DNA of 64,000 nt. Origin: Henckelia pumila (taxonomy: Eukaryota; Streptophyta; Magnoliopsida; Lamiales; Gesneriaceae). A model generated the notes under the pieces. It was not told the DNA's origin, made no database searches, and saw only the letters and a list, made by a program, of their open reading frames with translations. Of the stretch, positions 44,830 through 56,875 are shown in pieces. The translations under genes were made by a program, and so were the position numbers. Location: assembly GCF_033568475.1 (NCBI RefSeq), contig NC_133122.1:137089402-137153401 (forward strand), written 5' to 3'. Position 1 is the stretch's first letter; each line of letters begins with the position of its first letter.

Positions 44830-46842
44830 CTCTTGTTAAGAAATCTGCAAGAATATTTTCATGAGATTTAATCATAACAATATCAAAAATATAATTTTGA
44901 CATAATGCTTGCCATCTTAATAACCTAGTTTTCTCAGGTTTAGATTCAATCTTATTTTTTTAGGAAAGCTTTTATCTGGGTGTTATCAACCTTCAGAGTG
45001 AATTTTTTAGCAAGTAAAAATAATGGCCATTTTTCAAAAGCCCTTTTAACTGCATAAAATTCCTTCTCGTTGATATGCCATCTAATGGCCTCAGATTCTG
45101 AAAAAAAAACCGCTACAATATCTGCATGTTATTTCCCCATCTGGAGTGATCTTGGTAAGGACTGCTGCCCACCAATCGTCACTGACATCCGTAAATAATA
45201 CCAGATCATCTTCATCTACGGGTATAGCCATTTTTGGGAGATTCTTACATATCTCTTTTAATTGGTTTACCCCTTTAGTATGGTCATCGGTCCATATAAA
45301 CCTAGCATCCTTTTTTAACAAAGGACTGAACACCTTTCTGTACATTGCTAGATTGTTAATGAACATCCCTGCAAAATTAACTACTCCAAGAAAACTCTGG
45401 AGTTGTTTTACATCTTTGAGTTTATCTGGAAAATTATTTACCTTTTCCACAATATGGGGTTGTAGAATTATTCCAGTTTCATCAATCTCAATACCGAGGA
45501 ATTCAATTTTCCTCGTTGCTATGACTGCTTTCTTTTCAGATAAAACCAGTCCTTCTTGTTTACAAATTTTAGAAAAAATCTCTAAGTGTTTAACGTGTTC
45601 GTCTATATTTTTTGATGCTATAAGAATATCATCAATATAAACAAACATAAAGTTGAAATAATCTTTAAAAAGGTTATCCATCTTTCTTTGAAATATCTGG
45701 GGTGCATTAGCTAATCCCATAGGCATAACTTCCCAAATATAGTGTCCTTGTGGAGTAGAGAAGGCTCTGAATTTCTTACTTCCTTCTTCCATTCGAATCT
45801 GGTAAAATCCAGACTTACAATCAAATTTTGAGAACACTCTAGCATTTCGTACATAGCTAATTAGGTGTTCTCTACTTGGTATAAAGTATCCATCAAACTC
45901 CAGGATTTTATTAATACCTTGGTAGTTAATAACTAGCCTGAGTTTCCCTCTTTTTATTTCACCATGATTTCTAACCAGAAAACCTGGGCTGCTATATGGT
46001 GAAACTCCTTCTTTGATTAAACCAAGGTCCAAATGTTCCTTGATAATCATTCTCATATCCCTTTGATCTGTTATGTTTATCGGGATAGGCTTATATCTGA
46101 CGAATTCATACTCTTTGCCTTCCTTTAGAGTAAGACTGGCTTTGAGTTGATTTCTATCCCACCATGCCAAAGGATGCTAGTTGTAACTTTCTTTGAACCT
46201 CTTTTTGACATCTTCAAGGGATACTTTATTCTCTAACTCTATATCTCTGTGATTTAGAGTTACCTTGAGAAGCTCCATATCCTCTGTTTGGAGTTCTTGT
46301 TCTGTTGTTATTTTCAACATGGTTTCTCCAAACCTTCTTGGATCTTTCATTTTTGGGTGAAAAAGTTGTCCTTTATCACTACGCTGGCTGCGAAATATTA
46401 TCGGCAATTGTCGTTAAAAAGAAACCTTGAGTCTTTGAACGATAATTTTATGATCACAAATTGTAGTGAACATAAGTCTTCTTGACTCATTGTCTTGTGT
46501 GTACTTCTTAAACATTTGTAAGAAGTTATTTCCTAACAGGATATCAGCTCCTGTATCATGGAAATAGATTGGTGGTGTTTTTAACTTGTACCAAGGTGTT
46601 TGACCTGCACCTCCCATAAGGATCTCTGCTTGTTTTATTCCTTTGAAAAGAATTAAAATTCTTCGAGAGAAATCTCGTCCAGCAATTTTTGGCAATTCCT
46701 CTTCACATTCTTCAGGAAAGACTCCTCTTTTTGCTATACAAATTCCTGCTCCCGAGTCAATATAAGCTGCAAAAAACTCAGCCTTATATTGTTCATATAA
46801 CATCCCTATCGGAATGTATATGGAGAAAGGACTTGTTGTCAT
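44820..46842 (-). pseudogene. Viral pol: aspartic protease, reverse transcriptase, RNase H (broken)
   Basis: It starts with an ATGA overlap with the preceding ORF at 46842. The protease at 46842-46414 has the AYIDSGAG active site. Two in-frame stops (TAA near 46414, TAG near 46177) come before the reverse transcriptase at 46170-45091, whose motifs are intact: LRLVINYQGINK, FSKFDCKSGFYQI, MGLANAPQIFQ, VYIDDILIAS and KIEFLGIEID. A frameshift at an 8-base homopolymer near 45100 and another near 44950 break the RNase H (FYAVKRAFEKWPLFLL and ILADFLTRDG). The protein copied viral RNA into DNA; this copy cannot be made intact. Clearly caulimovirid rather than Ty3, given the lack of an integrase and the neighbouring ORFs. 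Confidence 0.9.
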
Positions 46843-48418
46843 TTTTTAAAGGGATTACAAAATGGCCCCGCCATTTTTAACAGACTGTGTTGTAACTCAG
46901 TAATCCGATTAAGACTATTTACCTTTAGTTTCCCTATGGCCTCAGAAGGTAGAGTATGGTTACTCCTTTCTACTTCTTCAATGCGTTCTAGTAAATCATG
47001 TTCATGACTTACTAATTTCAACTGTTGCTTCTTCCTCTTTCTGTGAACAGAGTTCTCGAATCTGATTAAGGGACTGTCCCTTATCCAATTCTCTTGGTTT
47101 TCCATTTCGTAGAATTCTTATTGAATCCTCCAAGTCTTTTCTTTTGTCATGAACTCTATTCCTTTTTCAAGGCGTTTCCATGGTTTATGGTCCTCCAGGA
47201 ATTCTAGACAAAGAATGAGTTGATCAATTTCTTTTCCTGGAATTCCCCAGATTTGAACTTCCAATTCTCCAATATTTATCACTCCTTGGTAAGTTCCTTT
47301 TTCCTGTTTTTCCAAATAGTAAATCGAGTTACAAAGGAACAAGTTCCGATGACTTGTAATTTCGAATACTATTTTCACTTCTTTCCATCCTTCTGGAGAT
47401 CTAAGTTTTCCTATTATAGAAAACTTTTTTTTTTTTCTAGTGAAATTTCTTGAATAGGAGATTTGTCCCATCTCCTGCTTGTCATTCTGTCTCCTTGGAA
47501 AGATAACCTTCGGGGTTCTATTTTAAGGTCTCTGTATAGAACCAGTCTGTATTGAATTTGAATGTCTGTTTCCTGAATTAAAGGAAACTCGATTCTTTCC
47601 AGGTATATTGCTTGAGCAACTTTCCCAAAGATATCTGGAATTTCAATGAACTCATTTCTAATAAATAATTCGGAATGGTGAGTATTAGAAAGAGCATATG
47701 AAATTTGATACGTAATAGAATATGGTCTATTACCTTCCTTCATTAGTCTTTTTTCCTTGAAGTTTTGATGCAAAGTCAAGGCTCGACTAAAATCTCTATC
47801 AGCTAAATTGTAGGCTATTCTTGGATAAATAACTCCCACAATTTTTCCTGCACATAAATTTTCTGAGATAGTTCCTAGAACCGCATCTTGTATATTCCTC
47901 ATTCTTTTATCGCATACTACGATATCTATGGGTGAATCTATTCCCTCTTTAAAAGTAGCCTTGATCATAATCTGGATTGCTCCAATATAAATCCAAGACA
48001 TTGTATTTGCTACTTCTGCTTTTAATTTCTGTAATTCTTCTCAAATTTCTTCAAAGGGAATTAACTGCATTTCAATTTGATTACTGGTTAATTTCATAGG
48101 GATCGCCATTTCCCTTCTGGATACCTTATAAATCAAATTATGTCTTCTTTGTCTTAGCCCTAGGCTTCCTAAGACTCTTTCAACTTGTCCTGCTGAAAAT
48201 CCTTGGTACTTCTGTAATGTTGGATTTTCTCTCATAATCCTTTGGACCATATTATGAGATATCGTGGTTTGACTAAAGAACCCAGCCAAACTTTCATGTG
48301 TTTCATGGCGAAACACTTCCTCTTTACTCTGATTCTGATTCTGATTCATCTTCAGAAACTTCTCGACTAAACAATATCTCTTCTTCGTATATGCTTTCAT
48401 CTGAGGGGATATCCTCAA
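46839..48418 (-). pseudogene. Viral movement protein ORF (broken)
   Basis: It starts upstream of 48041, probably at the ATG near 48346 (MNQNQNQSKEEVFRHE), which overlaps the end of the capsid frame. An in-frame TGA lies near 48041. The core 30K-type movement domain follows (YIGAIQIMIKATFKEGIDSP and RIAYNLADRDFSRAL). A frameshift at a long A run near 47430 and a stop near 47118 break the C-terminal part, which ends in a Lys/Glu-rich coiled-coil-like segment at 46839. Movement proteins carry virus between cells through plasmodesmata. Confidence 0.8.
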
Positions 48419-49184
48419 ATTGATATACTTGGACTAGATCTTGAAAGAAGGCTGCATCATCCATATCTGGTGTTGCTTCAAAGATTTTAACTCCTTTTTT
48501 CTCTTTTTTTGGACAATTTGTAGATATATGTACTCTTGCTCTACATGTCCAGCTGTTGCAATCCTTGAAACTTTCACTTGCTCTTGTATGAGTTCTTCTG
48601 AAAGTTCTTCTTGATGGTGTTCTTCCCCTGCTTTGTGATGAGCCTGTTGCTGGGAATGTTCTTGTAGGTCCACTTCTTCTACCTGATCTATAGGATCTGG
48701 CCTTTTGTTTGGCCTAAAATGTTCTTGGTTTCCAAGAACTTTTCATTCTTTTATTATAGGGATTATTTCTGAATTTCTTCCTTTTAAATCCCTGTGATCT
48801 GTTTCCAATGATCGTTGGAAGATCATTTTCTCTACAACACAAAGGTGTACGCTTATCTATACCCCTTATTTTCTTGTAGTTCTTCTGTAATGCTGCCATA
48901 TGGCACCATTCTGCTAATTTTCCTTTCAAAAAGGAGGCACGTCTTGCCAATGTATCAAGATTGCCTGGAACATATTCTTTAATCAGCATTTCTCTCCAGG
49001 AACTTGGCATTTTTGCAAAAAATAGCTGAATAGCTATATTTTCCTCGACTCTCGAATTTCATCTGTATTTAGTGAATAACATAATGTATTCATCAACTAA
49101 GCAGATATCATGTAACTCGAGGCTATAAAGAGCTTGAGTATATCTTCTCTTTTTCTCTGTATCTTGATTATTGAAATAGTCTAC
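48336..49184 (-). pseudogene. Viral capsid protein C-terminal region with zinc finger (broken)
   Basis: The frame at 49010-48714 carries capsid-like sequence (MPSSWREMLIKEYVPGNLDT). A stop and frame change near 48714 follow. Then a basic Ser/Arg-rich stretch, a CCHC-like knuckle (WTCRARVHISTNC, first Cys replaced by Ser) and an acidic tail (EDIPSDESIYEEE) end at about 48336. Basic region, knuckle and acidic tail in this order are typical of caulimovirid capsid proteins. The N-terminal part is cut off by the Athila LTR at 49185. Confidence 0.75.
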
Positions 49185-50604
49185 TGTTGTGAAAATTCCT
49201 CGCAAGCGTACGAGTGTCAAGTTTTAATATAGTGATTTAAATCAGATATCGATCCCACAGGGAATAAAATAAAAATATTCAGTGCTTGTAATTAAAATAG
49301 TCTAAACTTTATCTAGAAAATTAAACTTTCAGAATTTTTGCAGAAAAATAAAAATAAGCAGATGATTTTATAGCACGCACACAACTTTCAGATAAATATC
49401 AATCAGAGAAAAATGGTCTAGAGGTTTAGATTTCACCTGGTTTCAACAACAATCAATCCTAATTCATTAATCTTCATGAATTTCAGATAATTAATAGCCA
49501 AGAACACTTAAGTGTATTATTCCCTCTCCCGAGTGCCGAATAAAATATATCAACTACAATTCAATTCTAATATCCCTATTAAGAATCTACTTGCAGTGAT
49601 CAATTCAAAACTATGTTCTCTTTAAAGGCTCTGTTAAAATTATACACTCTCCCGAGCAATATAAATAATTAACAGTGTATTTTCTAATGGTCCTATTCAA
49701 AATCTCCTCTCCCGAGTGTCAGATTTCAAATAAATATTACAAATCAATTATTGATCAGATAATTGAAAAGACAATCAATTCTAGAAAAACAATTAATCTA
49801 GAAGAAATTCAATTCAATAAAATCAAACATTCATGAAAGTGTCTACACCAGGTTCCATCCGACCTCTAGACTATAAAAATTTAGTTCATAATAAAATTTT
49901 GAATAAAATAAAACATGTTCAAAAATCCAAACATATTCAGAATTAAATAAATAAAAGATAAAGAAATCAAATCCGTCGTCGATGCCGTGTTCGGTCTATC
50001 AAACTCCGTCTTTGTTCTTCAATTAAGCCCCAGAAAATCCCAGAAAAATCTCACGATCAAATCCACATAATATTTCTCTAATGTATCGTAAAGTGTTGTG
50101 GCGGCTTCCTCCCTCCATTAGGTCTGACAAAAGCCTTAAATACGCCCCTAAGATTCGTCCAAACACCTTCCAAAAATATCCCAAAAATTTCCAAAATTAA
50201 ACACAGCATTCGGCATACAGACACGACGCGCGGGCGCGCATAAGACACTGACCAAAACCCTTCAACCATCGACATCACGCGTGGGCGCGCGTCAGTCATG
50301 CGCGGGCGTGCATGACACTCTGTAAAAATTTCCACAATTCGTTCAACTGACGCGCGGGCGCGCCACACCAGGCGCGAGCGCGTCTGGCCTTCTGTCCTTG
50401 ATCTCAAAAACTTCAACATACGAACCATCTTCGCTTGCTTCTCTCTTTTCTTGGCTCCTTTGGTCCCATTCATCATACATTCATTATTTCCTGTAATTCC
50501 TGACATCCAACAAAAACAACAAAAACTTCCACATAATTCCGCTCGAAACCACGCAATTATCCAATAATATCAACACAAATTAAGTGCACAAAATGCACTT
50601 ATCA
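49185..50604 (-). repeat. 3' LTR of Athila-like element
   Basis: Minus strand TGATAAGTGCATTTTGTGCA to AATTTTCACAACA, 1420 bases. The U3 contains a GC-rich cluster (GACGCGCGGGCGCGC variants) at 50222-50390 in otherwise AT-rich DNA, followed about 75 bases later by a TATA-like GTATTTAAGG on the minus strand near 50138-50150. Confidence 0.85.
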
Positions 50605-52947
50605 AATTCCCCCAAACTTAAATGTTTGCTAGTCCCGAGCAAAACCAATCAAGCCTCAAAAACTCATTCTATAAACCAACAAGAATAGTCAAGAAATATT
50701 ATGGAGCAATGACATCAACAATGATTTCAAAGAATTTTCAAATCCAATCATATCACACCCAACTAACACTTGAAAGTTTCAATAATAACAAAATAACCGC
50801 ATAAACTCACAATCTCTGCAACTCAAGTTCAAAACACCCTTCTCCAAATTCAATTCAAACATTCATAGATCATGAGGACTTTTCAGGGATAGCATAAGAT
50901 CAAATTTAGGATATTAATAAAAAACACTCACAAATAGGTAAATGCAAAGAATAATAGTGTGTGCATGTTTCGACCAAAATTTATAATCATTAAAAGCATC
51001 AATCAATAGTCCATAGGCTAAATTCTCGCAACTCTTCTCCACTAGTATATTGGGCAACTGAAACTCGGTCAATAGGACTTATTCAGCTTATAATATAAGG
51101 TCTGGCTCATGGCTACAAATGAAGGATAAGAATTCAAATAAGGAGTAATTCATATTTATCAAACTCTAATTAAGACTCCTTTTTCATTCACAATTTCACA
51201 CTTTTTCTCTTCAATTCACTTCATTAATTTTTTCTCAACTTTTTCACTTCACAAATTCTTTCACAATTTTTTTTTTCAATCAATTTTTTTTTCTTCTTCT
51301 ACTACCTCTTTTCATCTTTTCAATTCATCCACCACACCATTCCATTTTTCACAAATAAAACTAGGAGCATACAACATTTTAGCATTCAAATTACTCCCTT
51401 AAAGGTAGGAATTAGTGTTTAGGCTAATTAGGTAGTCAATGTAGGACCTTGAAATAATGACGAATGGGGGTTTAATCACACGTTTACACGCATGCCATTC
51501 GATTTTCAATAAAGCTCAAATAAGGTACTAGGGATAACATATTAATCAGAGGGTAGCTTGAAAGACTCAAACTCATCCAGAAAAATTGCCTAAATCATCC
51601 CTAATCTAAGTTTTGCCCGTATTTTTCCTTGAAGAGTGTTCAAACTAGTTCTAGACAAGTCTCAATCCACAATTAAATCATACAAATTCAATCAGTGCAG
51701 AAAAGATAACCATCAGCAGTTAATGATGATTTTCACAAATTTCAGATTTTTCGTACCTCAATGTACTCATATAAATGTGTAGGCTCAAATAGGCAACAAA
51801 AGATAAAATTTTTTCAATGAAATCAGGCCCAAAAATTTCAAACAATGCCTCAATCATATCTATGTTTGGATGTTTCAAAAATCAGATTCAAATATTAATC
51901 ACAGAGTATATAAGAAATTGTTCATCTAATTGGTTCCATTTTCTCAAAAATATTTGTCAGATAGGTAGACAATCATGGATTTCAGTTATAACACAAAAAT
52001 TTTATTTTATCAGCCATGCATCCATTTCTTTCTCAACTTCTTTTAAAAACTCAACTCCCAACTACAACTAAACTCAACAACAATTTTATCTATAAAATTC
52101 AAAACTCAACTTTCAACCAAACAACTAAATAAAACATTGATTCACCCCCCCAAACTTAATGTAATCATTGTCCCGAATGATTAAAAACCATAAAAAGAAC
52201 AAGGGACATGGGACACGTACCTTCGACACCGAGCATCAGTACTCGGTATCATCATCTCCATCTCCGTGTAAAATAATTTTGCAGCCACAATTCCATGGTT
52301 AAAATGTTTAAGACGCATGCATCACACGAACATCCAAATGATCAGCAGGAAAGTGCAATCTGCATGTGGAAGTGCTGTAGGGAGCTGGATGGCGCATGGA
52401 AAGGCTGGGAGTAGCGCGCTAGCGCTGAGGAAGCTGCGCGATGGCGTTTGGCGCAGATGGTGGGGTGAGACGCGCGATAGCGCATAGGGGGGGGGCGCGG
52501 AAGGTGATGCGCGTTAGCGCTTCATGCGGCGCGGTTGATGAGTGTGTTGGCGCTTGGAGGTGATGCGCGATAGCGCTGAGTTATGCACGAATGGTGAGCG
52601 CGATAGCGTATGTGTTGTGCACTTAAGTATGCGTAGAGGTGAGGCGGGCGCGCATGAGCCTCTGTTATCAACTCCCAAATCTTGAGCGGGCGCCTCAAAT
52701 CTTGGGCAATCGCGCATAAGTCGCTGCCACAAGTCAAAATCCTGAAAAATTTAAAATTTTTGTAATATCAGGCCTCCAAAATTCTCAAATAATATGCATT
52801 TAAAAAAAACAAAAATTAACTAATTAACTAAAATGAAAAATTAAAGCAAAAAAAATAAAGATTTTGGGTTGCCTCCCAAAAAGCGCTTGGTTTATAGTCG
52901 TCAGCCCGACTTTCACCTGATTAATTCTTCCCTTTCTCTTTCACTCG
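50605..52947. other. 3' non-coding interior of Athila-like element
   Basis: Begins with the PPT (minus strand AAGTTTGGGGGAATT). No coding sequence. Pyrimidine-rich tract at 51170-51350. GC-rich cluster at 52380-52740 with repeated GATGCGCGATAGCGC-type strings. The conserved AAGCGCTTTTTGGGAGGC box typical of this lineage is at about 52868-52890 (minus strand). Confidence 0.6.
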
Positions 52948-55101
52948 TCAAATAAATTCCACGAACCGTCTTTTAAATTTTGCTTTCTTGTTCTTCGTGG
53001 CTTTCTTTGGTAGTAAATTTGGCGCTTTCTCCTTCAATGAATCAACTGCAAAATCAGCTCTTTGACAACCCTCCATCTTCATAACCGGTTCAATTGAGCA
53101 TATGTCTTCGATAGGTGGGTTAGATGTCTTCATGAATAAGTTGAAAATCACTCTCTCGCCTTCCACACCCATCGACAACGCACCATTCTTCACCTCTATC
53201 TTGGCATCGGCAGTGGCCAAGAAAGGTCTCCCCAATATCAGGGGCATATTTGCATCCTCCTCCATATCTAACACAACAAAATCCGCAGGAAAAATAAATT
53301 TATCTACTTTTACCAGAACATCTTCAATGATTCCAAGCGGATATGTGGTAGATCTATTAGCCAACTGCAGCGTGATCATTGTGGGCTTCACCTCACCAAG
53401 TCCTAAGCTCCTGAACACAGACAAAGACATTAGATTAATGCTAGCTCCTAAATCGCAAAGTGCATTATTTAAATAAGAAGAACCAATAATGCAAGGAATA
53501 GTAAAACTCCCTGGATCCTTAAGCTTCTGTGGCATCTTCTTTTTGATCACCGCACTACACTCTTCCGTTAAATTCACCACCTCATTCTCTAGCAACCTCC
53601 TCTTCTTGGACATCATCTCCTTGATGAACTTTGCATAATTCGGCATTTGCTCCAAGGCATCAACAAAGGGAATGTTGATGTGAATTTTCTTGAAAATCTC
53701 CAAGAACTTGGAGAACTGCTCATCCAAAGCCTTCTTCTTGAACCTCTGCGGGTAGGGAAGTGGAGGCTTGTACATCGGTTTCGGCTCAGTTTTAAGCTCC
53801 TTCTCTTCGACTTTCTTCTCAAATTTCTCCTCTTCAACAGCAGGTTCTTGGACTCCAACTTCTTTTCCACTCCTCAAATCTATGGCATTACACTGCTCTT
53901 TTGGATTTACCTCAGTATTGCTAGGGAATTGGCCGCGGTTGTTGTCCTTCAGTGCGTTCGCCAACTGTCCAATGCTAGTCTCTATGGATTGCAACACCGC
54001 GCCCATGTTGGCCATGTGTGTCTCCAAACTGTCAAGGCGAGACTCAGTTCTCGCCATCCTCTTACCTGATTCCTGCACAAAGGTATTAACCACATCCTCC
54101 AAAGACAACTTACCATCACCCTTATTTGTATTGTTAGCATATGAAAATTTTTTATTATTCCGCAAATTAGGATGAAAAGTATTAGGGATAGGATTACCTC
54201 TGTAAGCTCCATAACCTCGGTAGCCATTAAGATTGATATAATTAACTTCCTCTATGGCAGGTGATCCTTCAACTCCAGTTGAATTTGCAACATTAATTTT
54301 ATTCAAAGAAGCTACCTATGTAGTCAGTGCAGATAATTGAGCAGTGATGGATGTGAGAGGATCCACTGCATATACTCCAGCTGGCTTCTTGACTCCCACA
54401 CGCTCAGATGGCCATTGAAAACTGTTTATCGTCATCTGTTCCAGCATATCATAGGCTTGAGCGGGGTCGTTTGCAAAAATAGTTCCTCCAGAAGCAGAAT
54501 CGACATTCATCCTTGTAGGCGCATTCAGTCCGTTGTAAAATCACTCGATCTGTTCCCAATCTGCAAAATTGTGGTTAGGACAACGTCTAAGTAATTCTTT
54601 GTATCTTTCCCACTCCTCGTAGAGCTGTTCAGTGTCTATCTGCCGGAACGTGCTGATCTCTATCTTCAACTGGGTGGACTTGGCAGGTGGAAAATATTTA
54701 GCAAGAAATTTTTCTGCCATCCCCTCCCAAGTAGTGATGCTTTCAAGTGGCAGTGATTGCAACCAACTTCTGGCTTGATCCCTGAAAGAAAGAGAAAACA
54801 AGCGTAAACGAATAATATCCTCAGGAACCCCGTTAAATTTTACCGTATCAGTAATTTCTAAAAAGGTCCTGAGATGCAAGTGAGGATCAGCTGTGGCACT
54901 CCCATTAAATTGGTTTGATTGAACCATGTTGATCAAGGCCGATTTTAGCTCAAAAATTTTGGCATTGATAGTTCCACGAGCTATTCCAGAGTAGTGAGCC
55001 TGGATTACTGGCCTGAAGTGATCTCTAATTGGCACCAGGGGAGCTTGATTCACGTTCTCTTCAGCCATGTTATTAATTTCTTCTCTTCTTGCTTTTCTCA
55101 A
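52948..55101 (-). pseudogene. Athila-like gag-protease (two in-frame stops)
   Basis: Continues the gag begun at 63792 on the other side of the copia insertion (ERTA joined to RALRK). Gag core: DPHLHLRTFLEITDTVKFNG and QARSWLQSLPLESITTWEG. In-frame stops near 54541 and 54307 interrupt it. The remaining 452 codons hold a coiled coil (RTESRLDSLETHMANMG), the LRSGKEVG box and a retropepsin-like protease with its DLGASINLMSL active site and LGRPFLATA flap-side motif. Then the frame ends; no RT follows. Confidence 0.85.
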
Positions 55102-55107
55102 AGCACG

Positions 55108-55112
55108 TGCAG
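55108..55112. other. Target site duplication (left) of copia element
   Basis: tgcag, repeated at 63733-63737. Removing the copia element and one copy restores the gag reading frame (EIERTA|RALRK). Confidence 0.9.
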
Positions 55113-56875
55113 TGAAAGAGTGGGTGCCCGGTGAGCCAACTTATGGCTAAGGGCTTTGATGACTCTTTGTATAAACAATCTTTTGTTTAATATAATTTAC
55201 ACTTTTATTAATGGCAATGACTTTATCTTTCTTCATATTGTTATATTGTGATATACTATTGTTGTTTTGATAAAGACCTTGAATATACTATAGTGTATGT
55301 AAGATGTGGTAGTACATGGGGATGACTATCATGAAACACATCTTATAGTCACTGTATATTCTAAACAGTTCCTAGTCGATTGAGCCGTCCGTTAATAAGG
55401 ATAAGGATCGCTCGAGATTGAGACTAGCATTTGCGATGCCGAGTACCACGTTTCATTGGTATGGAACATAGAGATGTTCAAAGCATGCAAATGGATATTC
55501 ATATGATGAATGATCGAACTACCCTATCCGGACTTTCCAAGTGGTTATCACTTATCGAGTGGATAAAGTCCGCGGTTTTGGTTGTACACCATTAGTCCTT
55601 ACTACTTGAAACATCATTGAGACTCTATATGCTAGTACTGTACTTTGACTCGTTTACCGACTCCATTGGGGTCATCAGGTGTCGGGATTGGATACAGTTA
55701 CGACACATATAGGAGTCGATGCTTTGTTGTCAAGGATTCACCACATACTTGATAGTGTGGATATCCTATGCAATCTGAGGAGATATTAGTGTGACGAATC
55801 TCTGGCCAGAGTACATGATGTGTCTTAAGAAATGGTTTTTTAGTAGCACATGCGATGTCACTATTTGATCTTCAAGATGTATTGTATAGTTATCGAATCT
55901 CGAACGACTCTCGATTTACCAATGGTTGTTGATTCGATCGGGATATATGGATGAAGGGACCGTACTGTACGCTAACCAAAATCTATTGGTTCTTGCAGGC
56001 ACTATCAGTGATACCTAGGGAATCATGGGGCGATGTTGCTAGGCGCTCTTACCATGATTCGATGGGCAAGTCGGAAATTGTTGTTCCGAGTCACAAGGAG
56101 TTGTGAGCCCACGGCTAGCTGTATCCCTGAACCATTGAGGGTCACACAGAGTAATGGATTTTTAATCCCCGTTGAGATAGTTAAATTTAAAGAGTTAAAT
56201 TTAATGAACAAAGAAGTGGGACTTCTTATTTAAGAGTAGAGGAGTAAGATTTCCTAAAATGACATAGGGATGGGCATTTTTGGAAATCACTGAATTCGGA
56301 TTCAGAAAATTTATCTTGACTTTAAAAGGTGCAGAAATGGTTTCTGTGCACATTGGTGAAATCGGTTTATCAATCAGAGTCATGATGAATTTTATATTAA
56401 TTTCTGAACATGCGGGCTTTGCTTGTGAGGCTTGAACTTATGACTAATGGGCCCTAAGCTATTAGCAGCCCACATTATAAATAAGTTATTGCAGTACATA
56501 AATTACACAACAGAGGTCACAAAATATTTTCGAAAACCCTAGCTGTGTTTTCTCTAAGTGGCCCCCCCCCTCCCTCTCTGTCGGGAAAATCCAGCCTGTG
56601 AATTTTGAATTTGCAGTCTGGTTTAACGGATCAAATTCGTTAATTCTTTTCGTAGAAACTTCTGATAGATTTTCTAGTGCAATCTATCAGAGGGATTAAA
56701 TCTCTGTTCGTGGACCTGATTGAAGAACAGTTCGTCCATCAGTTCCTGGGATATACAACAAGAGCAGAGTAATCTGTTGGTGTCCATAATCTCGATTCGA
56801 GATTGGAGGTAAAAATTTAATTGTGATTTAATTTTTACACACACAATTTAATCGTAAAGTTTTGATACCCATGAT
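55113..56875 (+). repeat. 5' LTR of copia element, missing its last 82 bases
   Basis: TGAAAGAGTGGGTGCCC to GATACCCATGAT. The 3' copy continues for 82 more bases to CCAACA, but here the sequence changes to unrelated GACAGCGTTGTGCGC. The expected PBS is not found after the break. Confidence 0.85.

Larger units (their letters stand above)
42970..49184 (-). mobile_element. Endogenous pararetrovirus (Caulimoviridae), 3' part of genome
   Basis: Minus-strand order is capsid zinc-finger region, movement protein, protease, reverse transcriptase, RNase H, an inclusion-body/transactivator-like ORF, then a non-coding region with enhancer repeats, TATA box and poly(A) signal. No integrase and no LTRs are present, as expected for an integrated pararetrovirus. 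Stops and homopolymer frameshifts occur in every ORF, so the copy is dead. Capsid before movement protein, with a separate pol and a transactivator ORF, is closest (from memory) to the cavemovirus/solendovirus group. The right end is interrupted by the Athila-like element at 49185, and the viral 5' part presumably lies beyond the window. Confidence 0.85.

Noticed and set aside
45146..45640. 164-codon plus-strand frame
   Set aside because: Antisense of the viral reverse transcriptase; the minus strand carries all conserved motifs.
52514..52737. Arg/His-rich minus-strand frames in the GC island
   Set aside because: Result of repeated GCGCGATAGCGC strings; both frames open for compositional reasons.
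56023..56233. Frames duplicated at 56023 and 62798
   Set aside because: They are in the two copies of the copia LTR; identical position in both, non-coding.
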